Assembly: GCF_900299525.1 (NCBI RefSeq)
Contig: NZ_OMKA01000023.1
Location: forward strand, 1 to 64,000
Reading direction: 5' to 3'
DNA: 64,000 bases
From: Aquimarina sp. Aq78
GTDB taxonomy: Bacteria > Bacteroidota > Bacteroidia > Flavobacteriales > Flavobacteriaceae
This document shows, piece by piece, positions 17,412 to 25,662 of the stretch. Positions within the stretch are counted from its first letter, which is position 1, and each line of letters starts with the position of its first letter. The notes below the pieces were generated by a model. The model was not told the DNA's origin. It ran no database searches and saw only the letters and a list, made by a program, of their open reading frames with translations. The position numbers and the translations under genes were made by a program.

Positions 17412-17460
17412 CCTTCTCCCATAGGGGAGAAGGTTACGTCCTATCCCAAAATTAATTTTG
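17412..17460. repeat. REP-like hairpin pair between two genes
   Basis: A perfect 9-bp stem, ccttctccc (17412-17420) with gggagaagg (17425-17433), is followed by a 14-bp palindrome caaaattaattttg (17447-17460). The first hairpin looks like the dispersed CCYTCTCC-type intergenic elements found in many genomes. It may modulate expression of the downstream zinc-ribbon gene. Confidence 0.45.
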
Positions 17461-17477
17461 AGATGAGTTTTTATTTT

Positions 17478-18614
17478 TTAATTCCCGGGTAATGGAGGAG
17501 GAGTGCTTCCGCCTAGAAATGATTTTAGCTCTTCTACATCTTTTAGCGCAACCCAGCTATCCATTCCTTGTTTCCATACCAAAGAATCTTTATTTATGGT
17601 TCTATTGGCAAATAGTGCTTTTAATTGTTCAAAGGATGCGGGTCCTGCCTGTTGTCCGTTTTGAGCATAAAAATACTGTACTTGCACTGGCATTGGTGGT
17701 GGAGCTACCGGAGCAGTTTGTTGAGGTTGTATTTGTTGTTGTCCTCCCATTGGGTTCATCATGCCCCCCATTTGTTGAGCCAGAACAAATCCCATTCCCA
17801 TTCCCATTCCAGCTCCTGCTGTACCTCCTTCATTGGCTGCGGCAGCTTCAATAGCTTTTGCGGTCTTAAATTTGGTTAATTTGTCGAGATCAAGCTTATC
17901 AATTCTGCTATATTCAAAGATCTCTTTTTTCAACTCTTCTGGCATAGAAACATTCTCGATAAAGAATTTTTCCAGAGAAATACCTACAGAGTTAAATTCG
18001 GGTTGCATTACATCAAGACAAGTCTCAGATAATTCTGTAGTATTAGCGGCATATAGCTCGATAGGTAAATTAGCTTCGCCAACCGTATCAGTAAATCGCG
18101 TAGAGATTAAACTTTTAAGATGTTCATTGATCTCGAAATTAGTGAAATTAGCATCTGTTCCTACAATATCAATTATAAATTTACCGGCATCATTAATCTT
18201 AAATGCATAGGTTCCAAAAGCACGAATTTCTACTAGCCCAAAACGATCATCGTTTAAGGTAATTGGATTTTTGGTTCCCCATTTTTCATCAGTAAATAAA
18301 TGTGTATTTACAAAATATACTTCAGCTTTAAAAGGACTATTAAATCCATATTTCCAACCTTTTAACGTCGTTAAAATAGGTAGATTTTGTGTATTTAAGG
18401 TGTATGTTCCGGGAGTGAACACATCTGCTAGTTGTCCTTCATTAATAAAAACTGCAGTTTGTCCTTCTCTTACGATAAGCTTCGCTTCATTTTTAATTTC
18501 ATTTTGATATCGTTCAAACCGATGCACAATAGTATCATCGGTATAGTCTAACCATTCTATGATATCTATAAATTCGTGGCTAAGTTTTTTCTTTATTTCG
18601 TCAAAAATTCCCAT
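17478..18614 (-). CDS. SPFH-domain protein with C-terminal GYF_2 domain (YdjI-like)
   Basis: The 378-residue protein starts at the ATG at 18614 (MGIFDEIKKKLSHEFIDIIE), the conserved beginning of the virion-core/YdjI-type SPFH family. The SPFH domain spans about 20-230, an Ala/Gly/Met/Gln-rich low-complexity linker about 245-310 (MGMGMGFVLAQQMGGMM), and a GYF_2 (DUF4339) domain about 315-370 (YAQNGQQAGPASFEQL, then DSLVWKQGMDSWV). SPFH proteins assemble on membranes and organise lipid domains or stress complexes. The upstream in-frame ATG would add 47 residues with no family counterpart, so I reject it. Confidence 0.82.
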   Translation of the reverse strand: MGIFDEIKKKLSHEFIDIIEWLDYTDDTIVHRFERYQNEIKNEAKLIVREGQTAVFINEGQLADVFTPGTYTLNTQNLPILTTLKGWKYGFNSPFKAEVYFVNTHLFTDEKWGTKNPITLNDDRFGLVEIRAFGTYAFKINDAGKFIIDIVGTDANFTNFEINEHLKSLISTRFTDTVGEANLPIELYAANTTELSETCLDVMQPEFNSVGISLEKFFIENVSMPEELKKEIFEYSRIDKLDLDKLTKFKTAKAIEAAAANEGGTAGAGMGMGMGFVLAQQMGGMMNPMGGQQQIQPQQTAPVAPPPMPVQVQYFYAQNGQQAGPASFEQLKALFANRTINKDSLVWKQGMDSWVALKDVEELKSFLGGSTPPPLPGN

Positions 18615-18809
18615 TGATGAGTTGATTTTAAATTTGTGTTCTAAAGCTACAAAATTGAATGGTTGATGAAAAATTTTTTTCAGCCAATCTGAAGTAGGCA
18701 GTATATAAATAGGAATCTGAATTTTTAATTCTGAAAAACAATGTTTTTGCAGCACAATTGTTACAAAGACATTGTTTTAAGAATTAACTAGATAAAACAA
18801 TAGGAAATA

Positions 18810-20354
18810 TCACTTAAGAAAACTATCCATCAATATTGTAAAGCTGCTTCTAGAAGGAATGTTGGTAATTACATCAATAGTTGGGTTAAGTGTTGCTGTT
18901 CCTTCTACATCATCCAATTGAAAAACTTTTGCATCGTTTCCAATACCTACTTGAAGTTCTTCAACATCAGTGATATAGAAGTACGCAGTATTAACATGAC
19001 CACTAATGGATATGTACTGCAACGTGATCGTTTTCTGCCCATCTGGACCAGGAGGTGCAGTGATGTAATATCTTGCAGCTTCATCATGAGTAGTTGGGTC
19101 GTCAATTACTGTTTCATAATTGTGGCCTATCATTACAAGAAGTGTCCCTTGTTCTGCATCTCCTGGTGAGGTAACGATTCTGGTATTAGAAGGAATTCCT
19201 AGTACTAAACGATCAACACCGGTATCAGACCATAGCGCATTTCCCCATGCTCCTCCTCCAAAAAAATTAGGACCAAGCCATGTATTAGGTTGCTGATTTA
19301 CTTCATCTACATGCCAGACAAAAAGATCTCCGCCATTTCCACCAAAGACTCTAAAATCACGTGCATTTCCTCCTATAACAACAATATCTGTCCCGTCATA
19401 AGTATCCAGTGCATCTGTTCTACCGTCGTTTCCATTTCCCGCATCTATTGCTGCTCTTTCCCAGTTATTTACAAAAATTAAATCGTTTCCCGGACCTGTA
19501 TGAATACTGGTGGTCATAATATCATATACCCCTGGATTTAGTACTTCTGCGCTTCCAATAATTACTAGATCATTATCATGCTGGTGGCCTGTTGCGCTAG
19601 AACCCGTTCTGACTGTTGCTGAATGGCTATGACGAAACCTCAACATATCTGGGCCATCTCCAAAATTTACAGGATCTCCATACATAGGATTACCTGCCGA
19701 ACTAAAAGAACCTTGCAATCCTAAATCAATAATATCAGTACCTGGTGAGCCATAAAATAGTTCTAGATGTGAAGTCACATCAATCCCAGTAATTACATTG
19801 CGATTGAGTCTCCAGCCAAATTCTTGATCAGAAAAATCAACAAGTAGGTCAAAGTTTCCTACAGAATTTGAAAACCCTCGCCAATTTGCCAACAATGAGG
19901 TTATGTTCCAATCCCATTTTCCAGGAGGCAAAATAGGAGAAGCTTCCCCTTCCACAGTATGTCCATCAAAATAAATCTCGTCGTAAAGGCCATCAAGAGG
20001 GAAATCATCAGTGGTAGGCTCCCAGGAACCATCCCAAGAATATGCATTGTGTTCTAATGGCCAATTGGTACCGAAATCATCAATAATATCCGAATCGGGA
20101 ATCTCATCTATTAAAAAAGATTCATCTGTACAACTCCCTGTGAATATAAGTATAAGGAAACAGAAATATTTAATACTATTTTGCTTTATGTAAACTTTCT
20201 TTAAGGTAGGTTTTGTGTTGGTAAATTTAGTTTTCAAATGATCTAATTTTACCCAATTTTGAATGTAGTGAACAAAGTTCTTTGATAAAAGAAGTTGTAA
20301 ATCTTTATGATAGTGATACTCAATTCGTGAAAAAATGCCTGTAAAGTATTTCAT
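18810..20354 (-). CDS. Lipoprotein with RTX-like Gly/Asp repeats, start uncertain
   Basis: Up to 514 residues. A lipoprotein signal (NSIKYFCFLILIFTGSC) lies about 60-75 residues after the only ATG, so the real start is probably an alternative codon, for example the TTG at 20237. The mature part has Gly/Asp/Asn-rich segments such as GPGNDLIFVNNW, DAGNGNDGRTDALD and VFGGNGGDLF that resemble degenerate RTX-like calcium-binding repeats of a beta-roll or beta-helix, followed by a C-terminal strand-rich domain. A surface-exposed structural or adhesive role is plausible. It lies downstream of the hydrolase gene and may share its transcript. Confidence 0.7.
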   Translation of the reverse strand: MKYFTGIFSRIEYHYHKDLQLLLSKNFVHYIQNWVKLDHLKTKFTNTKPTLKKVYIKQNSIKYFCFLILIFTGSCTDESFLIDEIPDSDIIDDFGTNWPLEHNAYSWDGSWEPTTDDFPLDGLYDEIYFDGHTVEGEASPILPPGKWDWNITSLLANWRGFSNSVGNFDLLVDFSDQEFGWRLNRNVITGIDVTSHLELFYGSPGTDIIDLGLQGSFSSAGNPMYGDPVNFGDGPDMLRFRHSHSATVRTGSSATGHQHDNDLVIIGSAEVLNPGVYDIMTTSIHTGPGNDLIFVNNWERAAIDAGNGNDGRTDALDTYDGTDIVVIGGNARDFRVFGGNGGDLFVWHVDEVNQQPNTWLGPNFFGGGAWGNALWSDTGVDRLVLGIPSNTRIVTSPGDAEQGTLLVMIGHNYETVIDDPTTHDEAARYYITAPPGPDGQKTITLQYISISGHVNTAYFYITDVEELQVGIGNDAKVFQLDDVEGTATLNPTIDVITNIPSRSSFTILMDSFLK

Positions 20355-20380
20355 TGTTTTAATCTTATTTTTAGTTTAAA

Positions 20381-20412
20381 CACTCTCTAACTCTTGATCG
20401 AATTAGAGAGTG
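20381..20412. terminator. Hairpin between two minus-strand genes
   Basis: A perfect 10-bp stem, cactctctaa (20381-20390) with ttagagagtg (20403-20412). On the minus strand it is followed by a weak T-rich stretch (tttaaactaaa). It could be a weak terminator after the hydrolase gene or an intercistronic RNA-stability element. Confidence 0.5.
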
Positions 20413-20517
20413 CGGGGATATTCAGTAACCCAGACAGGGAATTAGAAGATTGGAAAACATTTAAAACGGCATAGTGATATTGAATTCAAAAAATATACTA
20501 CACAAACTACTTCTGGG

Positions 20518-22113
20518 TTACTTATAAAATTCTAAATTATCAATCATAATAGCTCCTGTTTCATGACCCGGAACATCAAATACGAGGAATACTTCTTTTA
20601 TATTTGAAAGGTTAATAATGTTACCAAATGCACTTAATGGGATTAGTGTACTGGTCATGGCACTTTTTGTAAGTTTAGAAATGGGTGTTTGTAAGGGGAG
20701 TATGGTATTACCGCTGTGTTTTATTGGATAGGGTATTATACCAAAATCACTGATCTTCACTTTTTTTGAGTATTTGCCTTGTTTATCCTTGAGTCTAATG
20801 TAGAAATCCTGCTCTTTATCTATGGTGTTATAAATGTTCTTATAAATTTGGGATGCTCTGATGCTTAGAAATGAATATGATGACAAATTACGAGATGACG
20901 GGTATTTAAATTTCACAAACGAACTTCCTACATTTCTTTTGGTCCACGTTATTCTCATTGCCTTAGTATGATGAGGTGAGTAAGAATGAAGTTTCCAACT
21001 GTTCCCTACTTTCATTGTATTAATCCCACTAGAAGATTTAACGATATCTCCTCCAGTATAATTTTTGGTAGCCGAATTGTTTTCGAAGTTGGCAAGAACA
21101 CTTTTTTTGGCATCTGTATGTTGTTGATAAAACTCAGATACGTCATTTTGGGGCATATTAGAAGGCCTTCTCTGGTATTTAAAAAACTGGTTGTATTGTT
21201 GATGATTTTGAAGATATAATTTCAGATGTGCCAATATATAGGCATTGATTACTTTATTTTGATTAACACCACTGTATTGATAGTTAAATGGGGGAAGAAG
21301 TTGACTCCTATCAGTATACATAGTATGACGGCCATCTTTAAAAAAGATCATATCCTTTGCAGGAAATAAGTTGCTAAAAGTTGATCCTTCTGCAGAGCAT
21401 TCATCATAAAATTTAAAACCGCTTTGCTCTCTTCCGTCAAAACTTTTTGCCCCATATCTATCCTCATCATTTCCAGAGTATATGACCAGTAGCCCTTTTA
21501 TAGTATTAATTAGGTTATGTTTAACACTCATATCATGTTGAAGTGCGGGAGCAAGCGATATTACAGATTTTACATTTTTACCTGTTGTGGTTTCCAGATC
21601 ATCGGCAAATCTCACTACGGCTCCACCTCCCATACTATGACCTATGAGTGCTATAGAGTTAGTCAGGTTCGGATATTTGCTATATATCCAATTGACATGG
21701 TTTGACATTTCTGTATTTACACTCATATCATGTTTACCTGAGCTCCACCGTATACTTGCGCTTGCAATACCATGTTTTGCGAGATGTCTTTGTAAAACTT
21801 CATATTCGTCATATTTATATCCATTTCCGTGCATGATTAATGCCAAAGGATAATTAGAAGACCCCCCAAGTGGGCTATAATAACTACCTCTATGCTCTTG
21901 TTGGTTCTGTATAAAGGAATATCCTATAGCTTTATAGTTATAAGGGCCATCAGATATAATAGGAGGAAGTGGAGCTTCAAAAACTAACTCTTTATTTTCG
22001 ACTAAGGTTTCATTTTCTAATATCATATCCTCTTCGTAGCTACACGAATAGAATAAGAAAATAGCGAATACTACTATAGCTTTTGCTAAACTTGATTTGA
22101 TTAGGTGTTTCAT
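20518..22113 (-). CDS. Lipoprotein alpha/beta hydrolase with C-terminal sugar-binding-like domain
   Basis: The 531-residue protein has a lipoprotein signal ending at FYSC (Cys24). An alpha/beta hydrolase domain spans about 60-300: oxyanion region ALIMHGNGYKYDEYE, nucleophile elbow GHSMGGG with the catalytic Ser, and a later acidic/His region (GNDEDRYG, KDGRHTMY) for the triad. Residues about 340-530 (FENNSATKNYTGGDI onward, ending AIMIDNLEFYK) resemble a CIA30/galactose-binding-like beta-sandwich. It is probably a surface esterase or lipase of unknown substrate. It lies 92 nt downstream of the Cys-rich peptide gene, with a hairpin between them. Confidence 0.78.
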   Translation of the reverse strand: MKHLIKSSLAKAIVVFAIFLFYSCSYEEDMILENETLVENKELVFEAPLPPIISDGPYNYKAIGYSFIQNQQEHRGSYYSPLGGSSNYPLALIMHGNGYKYDEYEVLQRHLAKHGIASASIRWSSGKHDMSVNTEMSNHVNWIYSKYPNLTNSIALIGHSMGGGAVVRFADDLETTTGKNVKSVISLAPALQHDMSVKHNLINTIKGLLVIYSGNDEDRYGAKSFDGREQSGFKFYDECSAEGSTFSNLFPAKDMIFFKDGRHTMYTDRSQLLPPFNYQYSGVNQNKVINAYILAHLKLYLQNHQQYNQFFKYQRRPSNMPQNDVSEFYQQHTDAKKSVLANFENNSATKNYTGGDIVKSSSGINTMKVGNSWKLHSYSPHHTKAMRITWTKRNVGSSFVKFKYPSSRNLSSYSFLSIRASQIYKNIYNTIDKEQDFYIRLKDKQGKYSKKVKISDFGIIPYPIKHSGNTILPLQTPISKLTKSAMTSTLIPLSAFGNIINLSNIKEVFLVFDVPGHETGAIMIDNLEFYK

Positions 22114-22139
22114 ATTGATTTTAAGATGGATTAGTTTTT

Positions 22140-22175
22140 TTAACCCCTAACCATGAGTTTATGACTAGGGGTTAA
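22140..22175. promoter_or_regulatory. Leader hairpin upstream of the hydrolase gene
   Basis: A perfect 10-bp stem, ttaaccccta (22140-22149) with taggggttaa (22166-22175), lies between the peptide gene stop and the hydrolase ATG. On the transcribed minus strand it is followed by A residues, not T, so it is not a typical terminator. It may stabilise or process a peptide-hydrolase transcript. Confidence 0.4.
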
Positions 22176-22204
22176 TTGCTTATGGGACATAAAAGACTTA
22201 TTTT

Positions 22205-22387
22205 TTAGTGTCTATAATTAGAGCAATAACAATCTCCATTATGAAGAGCTCCTGTGTCATGTCCATTACTTCTACAGTACTGACAACACGATCCGCAATA
22301 GTTAGAAAAGACTCCTCCTGCAATTCTATTTTGCTGTTTTTTGTCAATTTTTTTGACGTTTTCTAAATTTAAAATGTTGTTTAACAT
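22205..22387 (-). CDS. Double-glycine leader, Cys-rich peptide (bacteriocin or signal precursor)
   Basis: The 60-residue precursor has an N-terminal leader MLNNILNLENVKKIDKKQQN followed by RIAGG, a typical ComC/bacteriocin-type double-glycine leader used by peptidase-containing ABC exporters (C39). The predicted 35-residue core has six cysteines (CGSCCQYC ... CYC) plus Gly, His and Tyr, suggesting disulfides or post-translational rings. No exporter, maturation enzyme or immunity gene is recognisable nearby. A LytS/LytTR two-component operon lies directly upstream and a phased repeat array lies between, so it may be a regulated bacteriocin or a peptide pheromone. Confidence 0.72.
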   Translation of the reverse strand: MLNNILNLENVKKIDKKQQNRIAGGVFSNYCGSCCQYCRSNGHDTGALHNGDCYCSNYRH

Positions 22388-22510
22388 GATGTGAAATATT
22401 AAGATTTTTTAAATAACGATACTGATTTATATCAAAGGTTTAGGTGTTATACTTTAATTCTGTATATCAGCGTTTTGGTAAATTTAGAGTAGTTAATTAA
22501 GAGTGGTAAG

Positions 22511-22583
22511 AAGCAATTGACAAGAGGTGTGTTTCAATTGATGGATGTATGTTTTCAATAGACGGGCATGCCTTTTCAATTGA
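22511..22583 (-). promoter_or_regulatory. Array of four 10-bp direct repeats with 21-bp period, candidate LytTR binding sites
   Basis: On the minus strand the repeats are TCAATTGAAA (22574-22583), TCTATTGAAA (22553-22562), TCAATTGAAA (22532-22541) and TCAATTGCTT (22511-22520). Starts are exactly 21 bp apart, two turns of the DNA helix. LytTR-domain regulators such as AgrA are known to bind pairs of 9-bp direct repeats with a 12-bp spacer, giving the same period. The array lies between the LytTR gene stop and the peptide ATG, about 125-195 bp upstream of the latter. Confidence 0.65.
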
Positions 22584-22656
22584 TAAGACAACACATTAAT
22601 CGAGATATGGATTCATTTAGGATATGTAAATGACAAGAATACGGTTTGCTGTATTA

Positions 22657-23406
22657 TTACTGCAGATGACTCATAGAAACAAGAAACTTCTCTTTTTTGT
22701 TTTTTGAGATATTTATACTATCGTTATTGTTCATTATAATATAACCTCCATCAGATTTCACAAATTTTTTTACTTCTTTTAAATTGATCAAAAAACTATT
22801 ATGTATTCTCATAAATTGTTGTTCGATCAATAAGTTTTCATATTCTTTAAGATGCTTACTTACTAATAGAGATATATTATCTTTAAGAATAAATGAAGTA
22901 TAGGCACCATTAGCCTTGCAGTATATGATATCCTCTACATTAATAAATTCTACACTATCTGCTGTAGAGAGGCATATTTTATTAAACTTTGGCTGTTGTA
23001 GATTATCTATTAAGGTTTCTAATTGTTTTTTATAAATCTCTTGATCTTTCTTTTTCTTTGCTTTTTCTATGGCATTTTTGAGTTCTTCAATACTTAAAGG
23101 TTTAAGTAAATAATCTAAAGATGAAAATTTTATGGCTTGTATAGCATATTGCTCATAAGCAGTGGTAAAAATCACTTCAAAATTTATAGTATCGATTTGG
23201 GTTAATATATCAAAACCTATTCCTGATTGTAGTTCGATATCCAAAAAGACAACATCAGGATTATAGTTTTTAATTTTATCGACAGCTTCTGTTACAGAAT
23301 TTGCAGTAGTCAAAACAGTTGTTTCCAGGCAAAACTCTTCAAGTAATTTTGTTAAGGTTTCTCTACTGTGTTTTTCATCATCTACAATTATTGCTGTTAA
23401 GCTCAT
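22657..23406 (-). CDS. LytTR-family response regulator
   Basis: The 249-residue protein has a CheY-like receiver domain (1-120) with acidic pocket DDE at 9-11, phosphoacceptor Asp56 in VVFLDIEL, and Lys in LLKPL. The C-terminal LytTR DNA-binding domain (about 145-245) has VEDIIYCKANGAYTSFIL and MRIHNSFLINLKEVKKF. It is the cognate partner of the histidine kinase 12 nt upstream. LytTR regulators bind direct repeats, and a matching array occurs just downstream, before the peptide gene. The short gap indicates one transcript with the kinase. Confidence 0.9.
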   Translation of the reverse strand: MSLTAIIVDDEKHSRETLTKLLEEFCLETTVLTTANSVTEAVDKIKNYNPDVVFLDIELQSGIGFDILTQIDTINFEVIFTTAYEQYAIQAIKFSSLDYLLKPLSIEELKNAIEKAKKKKDQEIYKKQLETLIDNLQQPKFNKICLSTADSVEFINVEDIIYCKANGAYTSFILKDNISLLVSKHLKEYENLLIEQQFMRIHNSFLINLKEVKKFVKSDGGYIIMNNNDSINISKNKKEKFLVSMSHLQ

Positions 23407-23418
23407 AATTAGAAAATT

Positions 23419-25266
23419 TTATTCTGTTTGAATTTTGATAATCACCCTTGTTCCTATAGACGTACCATGGCTATCTATTTTGTCTATAATTTCTATATTT
23501 TTTTCTTCAGATTTGTGAAATCTTTGTAATCTTTTTTCAGTTAATTCTAAACCTCTGGATTTTGTGGTTTTTTTAAGAGACGAATTTATGTTTTTAGCGG
23601 CATTTCTTCCTATACCATTATCATCTATTTTACAAATAATTTGATTTTTTTCTTTTCTGAAACAAATATTTAGTTTTTTACTACCTTCTTTTTTATTCAA
23701 TAAACCGTACAGGATTGCATTTTCGACTAATGGCTGAATGATCAACATAGGTACTTCTTCGGCATCTGCGTTTAGTGTATCATCTACATGAATAATGTAC
23801 TTAAAAGTGGTGTCAAAACGTAAAGCTTCTAATTCTAGATATTGCCGTAGTAAGTTGATTTCATCAGATAATACGATATTCGTTTCTATAGAGTTTTCAA
23901 GAAGGTTTCGTATTAAATGACTAAACTTAGCCAAATATTTTAAAGCAGCTTCTTTTTTTTCGAGTACAATTAGATGTTGAATTGATCCTAAAGAATTAAA
24001 AATAAAATGAGGATTTATCTGAGCTCTTAGAGCTTTACAATTGTTAATAAATGATTCTTTTTCGAAGAGGAGCTTTTCTTTATGTTCCTGATGCATTTTA
24101 TATGCCAAGCCTAACGCAAAAATTATAATTTCGAGAGTAGCTCCTGCCATCATGTAAATACTTGTCTTGAAAAAAAAGAAACCTAGAGTGCCTATCATAA
24201 ATAAGAATGATCCTGCAACTATAAAATAGGCTAAACTATTTTTGGCGGTTAGTAATAAATAGATCATCCCGCCAATACCAAAAAGAGTCATTATAAAACG
24301 CTGAACATTCATAATATAAATAGCTCCTTCAAAATATTTAAAATACAAAAAGAGACTATCTAAAATTATAATGATAATAAGCGAATAAATGATGTATTTT
24401 ATGATACGATTAAGTGTAGGATAGTCTTTTTTTGTGGCTAGATAAAACGAAACAAAATAAACATAACATAAATTAATTAATATTTGTACAATCTGAAAAA
24501 ACCAATGAGTGATAATGTTATAGTCATCAAAAATGATATTGTTTGCTATAAGTAAAGTGCCATTTAGATAGATAAATAAGCAGAAAATGTATAAAGAGTA
24601 AAATAAGAATTCAATATTTCTTGAAGTTATAAAGAAAGCAAGAGTAAGAATGAACATAACCAGACATACCCCTGAAAAAATATATTTACGTATTGGAGTT
24701 ATAATGTTTTTTTGAGAGTAATAATTTTGTACAGACTGGTTTATGGTTTGTGAAGCATAATGAAATTTCCAATTAGTAACACGATCCGAAAATCTTAAAC
24801 GCCTTATTTTTAAATATATAAATCTCTTTTTGATAAGAGACTTATATTTAAAAGGTATTCTAGGAATATAGGATATAGAATTAATTTTTTCTGAACCATC
24901 AAATAGACCAAATTTCTTTTCTATAAGTGTATTGTTTTCAGCATAGAATAAAGATGCATATCCATAATTACAGGATTTTAAATACCAGAGACTATCTGTT
25001 TTTAATGTTTTTAATTCTTTGTCGAGGTCGATTTTTATCCAATAAATATCTTTAGAACTAGTTTTTTTAGTAAAATATTTGGATGATCGAAAAAGGGTAT
25101 TAGATTTTATGATATCGTGTATCGATATGGTATCACTGGTAGTTTTGTATACTTCAAAAGGAATTTGAGTTGTATTTCTATCTTGGTTATTTTGTGCATT
25201 GAGGCTACAATAATATACATTTGATAAAATAAGAACATAAATTACATATAGTAAACTTTTTGGCAT
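23419..25266 (-). CDS. 7TMR-DISM sensor histidine kinase of the LytS type
   Basis: The 615-residue membrane kinase has a signal peptide (about 1-24), an extracellular 7TMR-DISM-type ligand domain (about 25-190), seven membrane helices (about 195-390), and a His_kinase domain. The phosphoacceptor is His420 in NPHFIFNSLGSI. The N box (LIIQPLVENAILYGL) and G box (DDNGIGRNA) follow. A short coiled segment (MHQEHKEKLLFEKESF) links membrane and catalytic parts. It phosphorylates the LytTR regulator encoded directly downstream. The ligand is unknown; a peptide or carbohydrate would fit the domain type. An aaagga ribosome-binding site precedes the ATG. Confidence 0.88.
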   Translation of the reverse strand: MPKSLLYVIYVLILSNVYYCSLNAQNNQDRNTTQIPFEVYKTTSDTISIHDIIKSNTLFRSSKYFTKKTSSKDIYWIKIDLDKELKTLKTDSLWYLKSCNYGYASLFYAENNTLIEKKFGLFDGSEKINSISYIPRIPFKYKSLIKKRFIYLKIRRLRFSDRVTNWKFHYASQTINQSVQNYYSQKNIITPIRKYIFSGVCLVMFILTLAFFITSRNIEFLFYSLYIFCLFIYLNGTLLIANNIIFDDYNIITHWFFQIVQILINLCYVYFVSFYLATKKDYPTLNRIIKYIIYSLIIIIILDSLFLYFKYFEGAIYIMNVQRFIMTLFGIGGMIYLLLTAKNSLAYFIVAGSFLFMIGTLGFFFFKTSIYMMAGATLEIIIFALGLAYKMHQEHKEKLLFEKESFINNCKALRAQINPHFIFNSLGSIQHLIVLEKKEAALKYLAKFSHLIRNLLENSIETNIVLSDEINLLRQYLELEALRFDTTFKYIIHVDDTLNADAEEVPMLIIQPLVENAILYGLLNKKEGSKKLNICFRKEKNQIICKIDDNGIGRNAAKNINSSLKKTTKSRGLELTEKRLQRFHKSEEKNIEIIDKIDSHGTSIGTRVIIKIQTE

Positions 25267-25654
25267 GTGTCCTTTTGCTATTTTTCGGTGAGAATGAGTT
25301 TATAATATAACGTTTATAGAAGACAAGACCCCAGTCCTTCATATGGATCTTGTCTAAAATATTTTCCGTTTTTAGATTAGCACTTATTCTGTAATGGTAA
25401 AATAGAATGTTACGCCTATGCTGGTTTGTTATTCTTTAAGTCATACGCTGATCTGTTTTTTGATCATAGAATATGTTTTTTAAGAAAAGAAGAAATTAAA
25501 AAATAAATCAATTGATTTTGAAATACTCTAATAAAACAACCCCTACCCATGAAGAAATTGGGTAAGAGTTGTTTGTCGTTTATTGTATAGTTAAAATTTT
25601 CTTTAAATACGCATGTTTGACTACTAGATATTGAAGTTAATCTGGATATTGAAG
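25267..25654. other. Intergenic region between two minus-strand genes
   Basis: About 390 bases holding the kinase promoter region on the right of the kinase start, a terminator hairpin (25533-25574) and part of an 18-bp tandem repeat at its end. I see no additional gene. Confidence 0.5.
25533..25574 (-). terminator. Terminator hairpin
   Basis: An interrupted stem pairs aaacaac...ctaccca with tgggta...gttgttt. On the minus strand it is followed by ttttatta. It lies about 80 nt after the collagen-like lipoprotein stop and should end that transcript. Confidence 0.65.
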
Positions 25655-25662
25655 TTAATCTG
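25627..25662. repeat. Perfect 18-bp tandem duplication at a gene end
   Basis: The 18-mer gatattgaagttaatctg occurs back to back at 25627-25644 and 25645-25662. The right copy contains the stop codon of the collagen-like lipoprotein gene, and the left copy lies in its 3' untranslated region. It looks like a recent slippage event. Confidence 0.8.
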
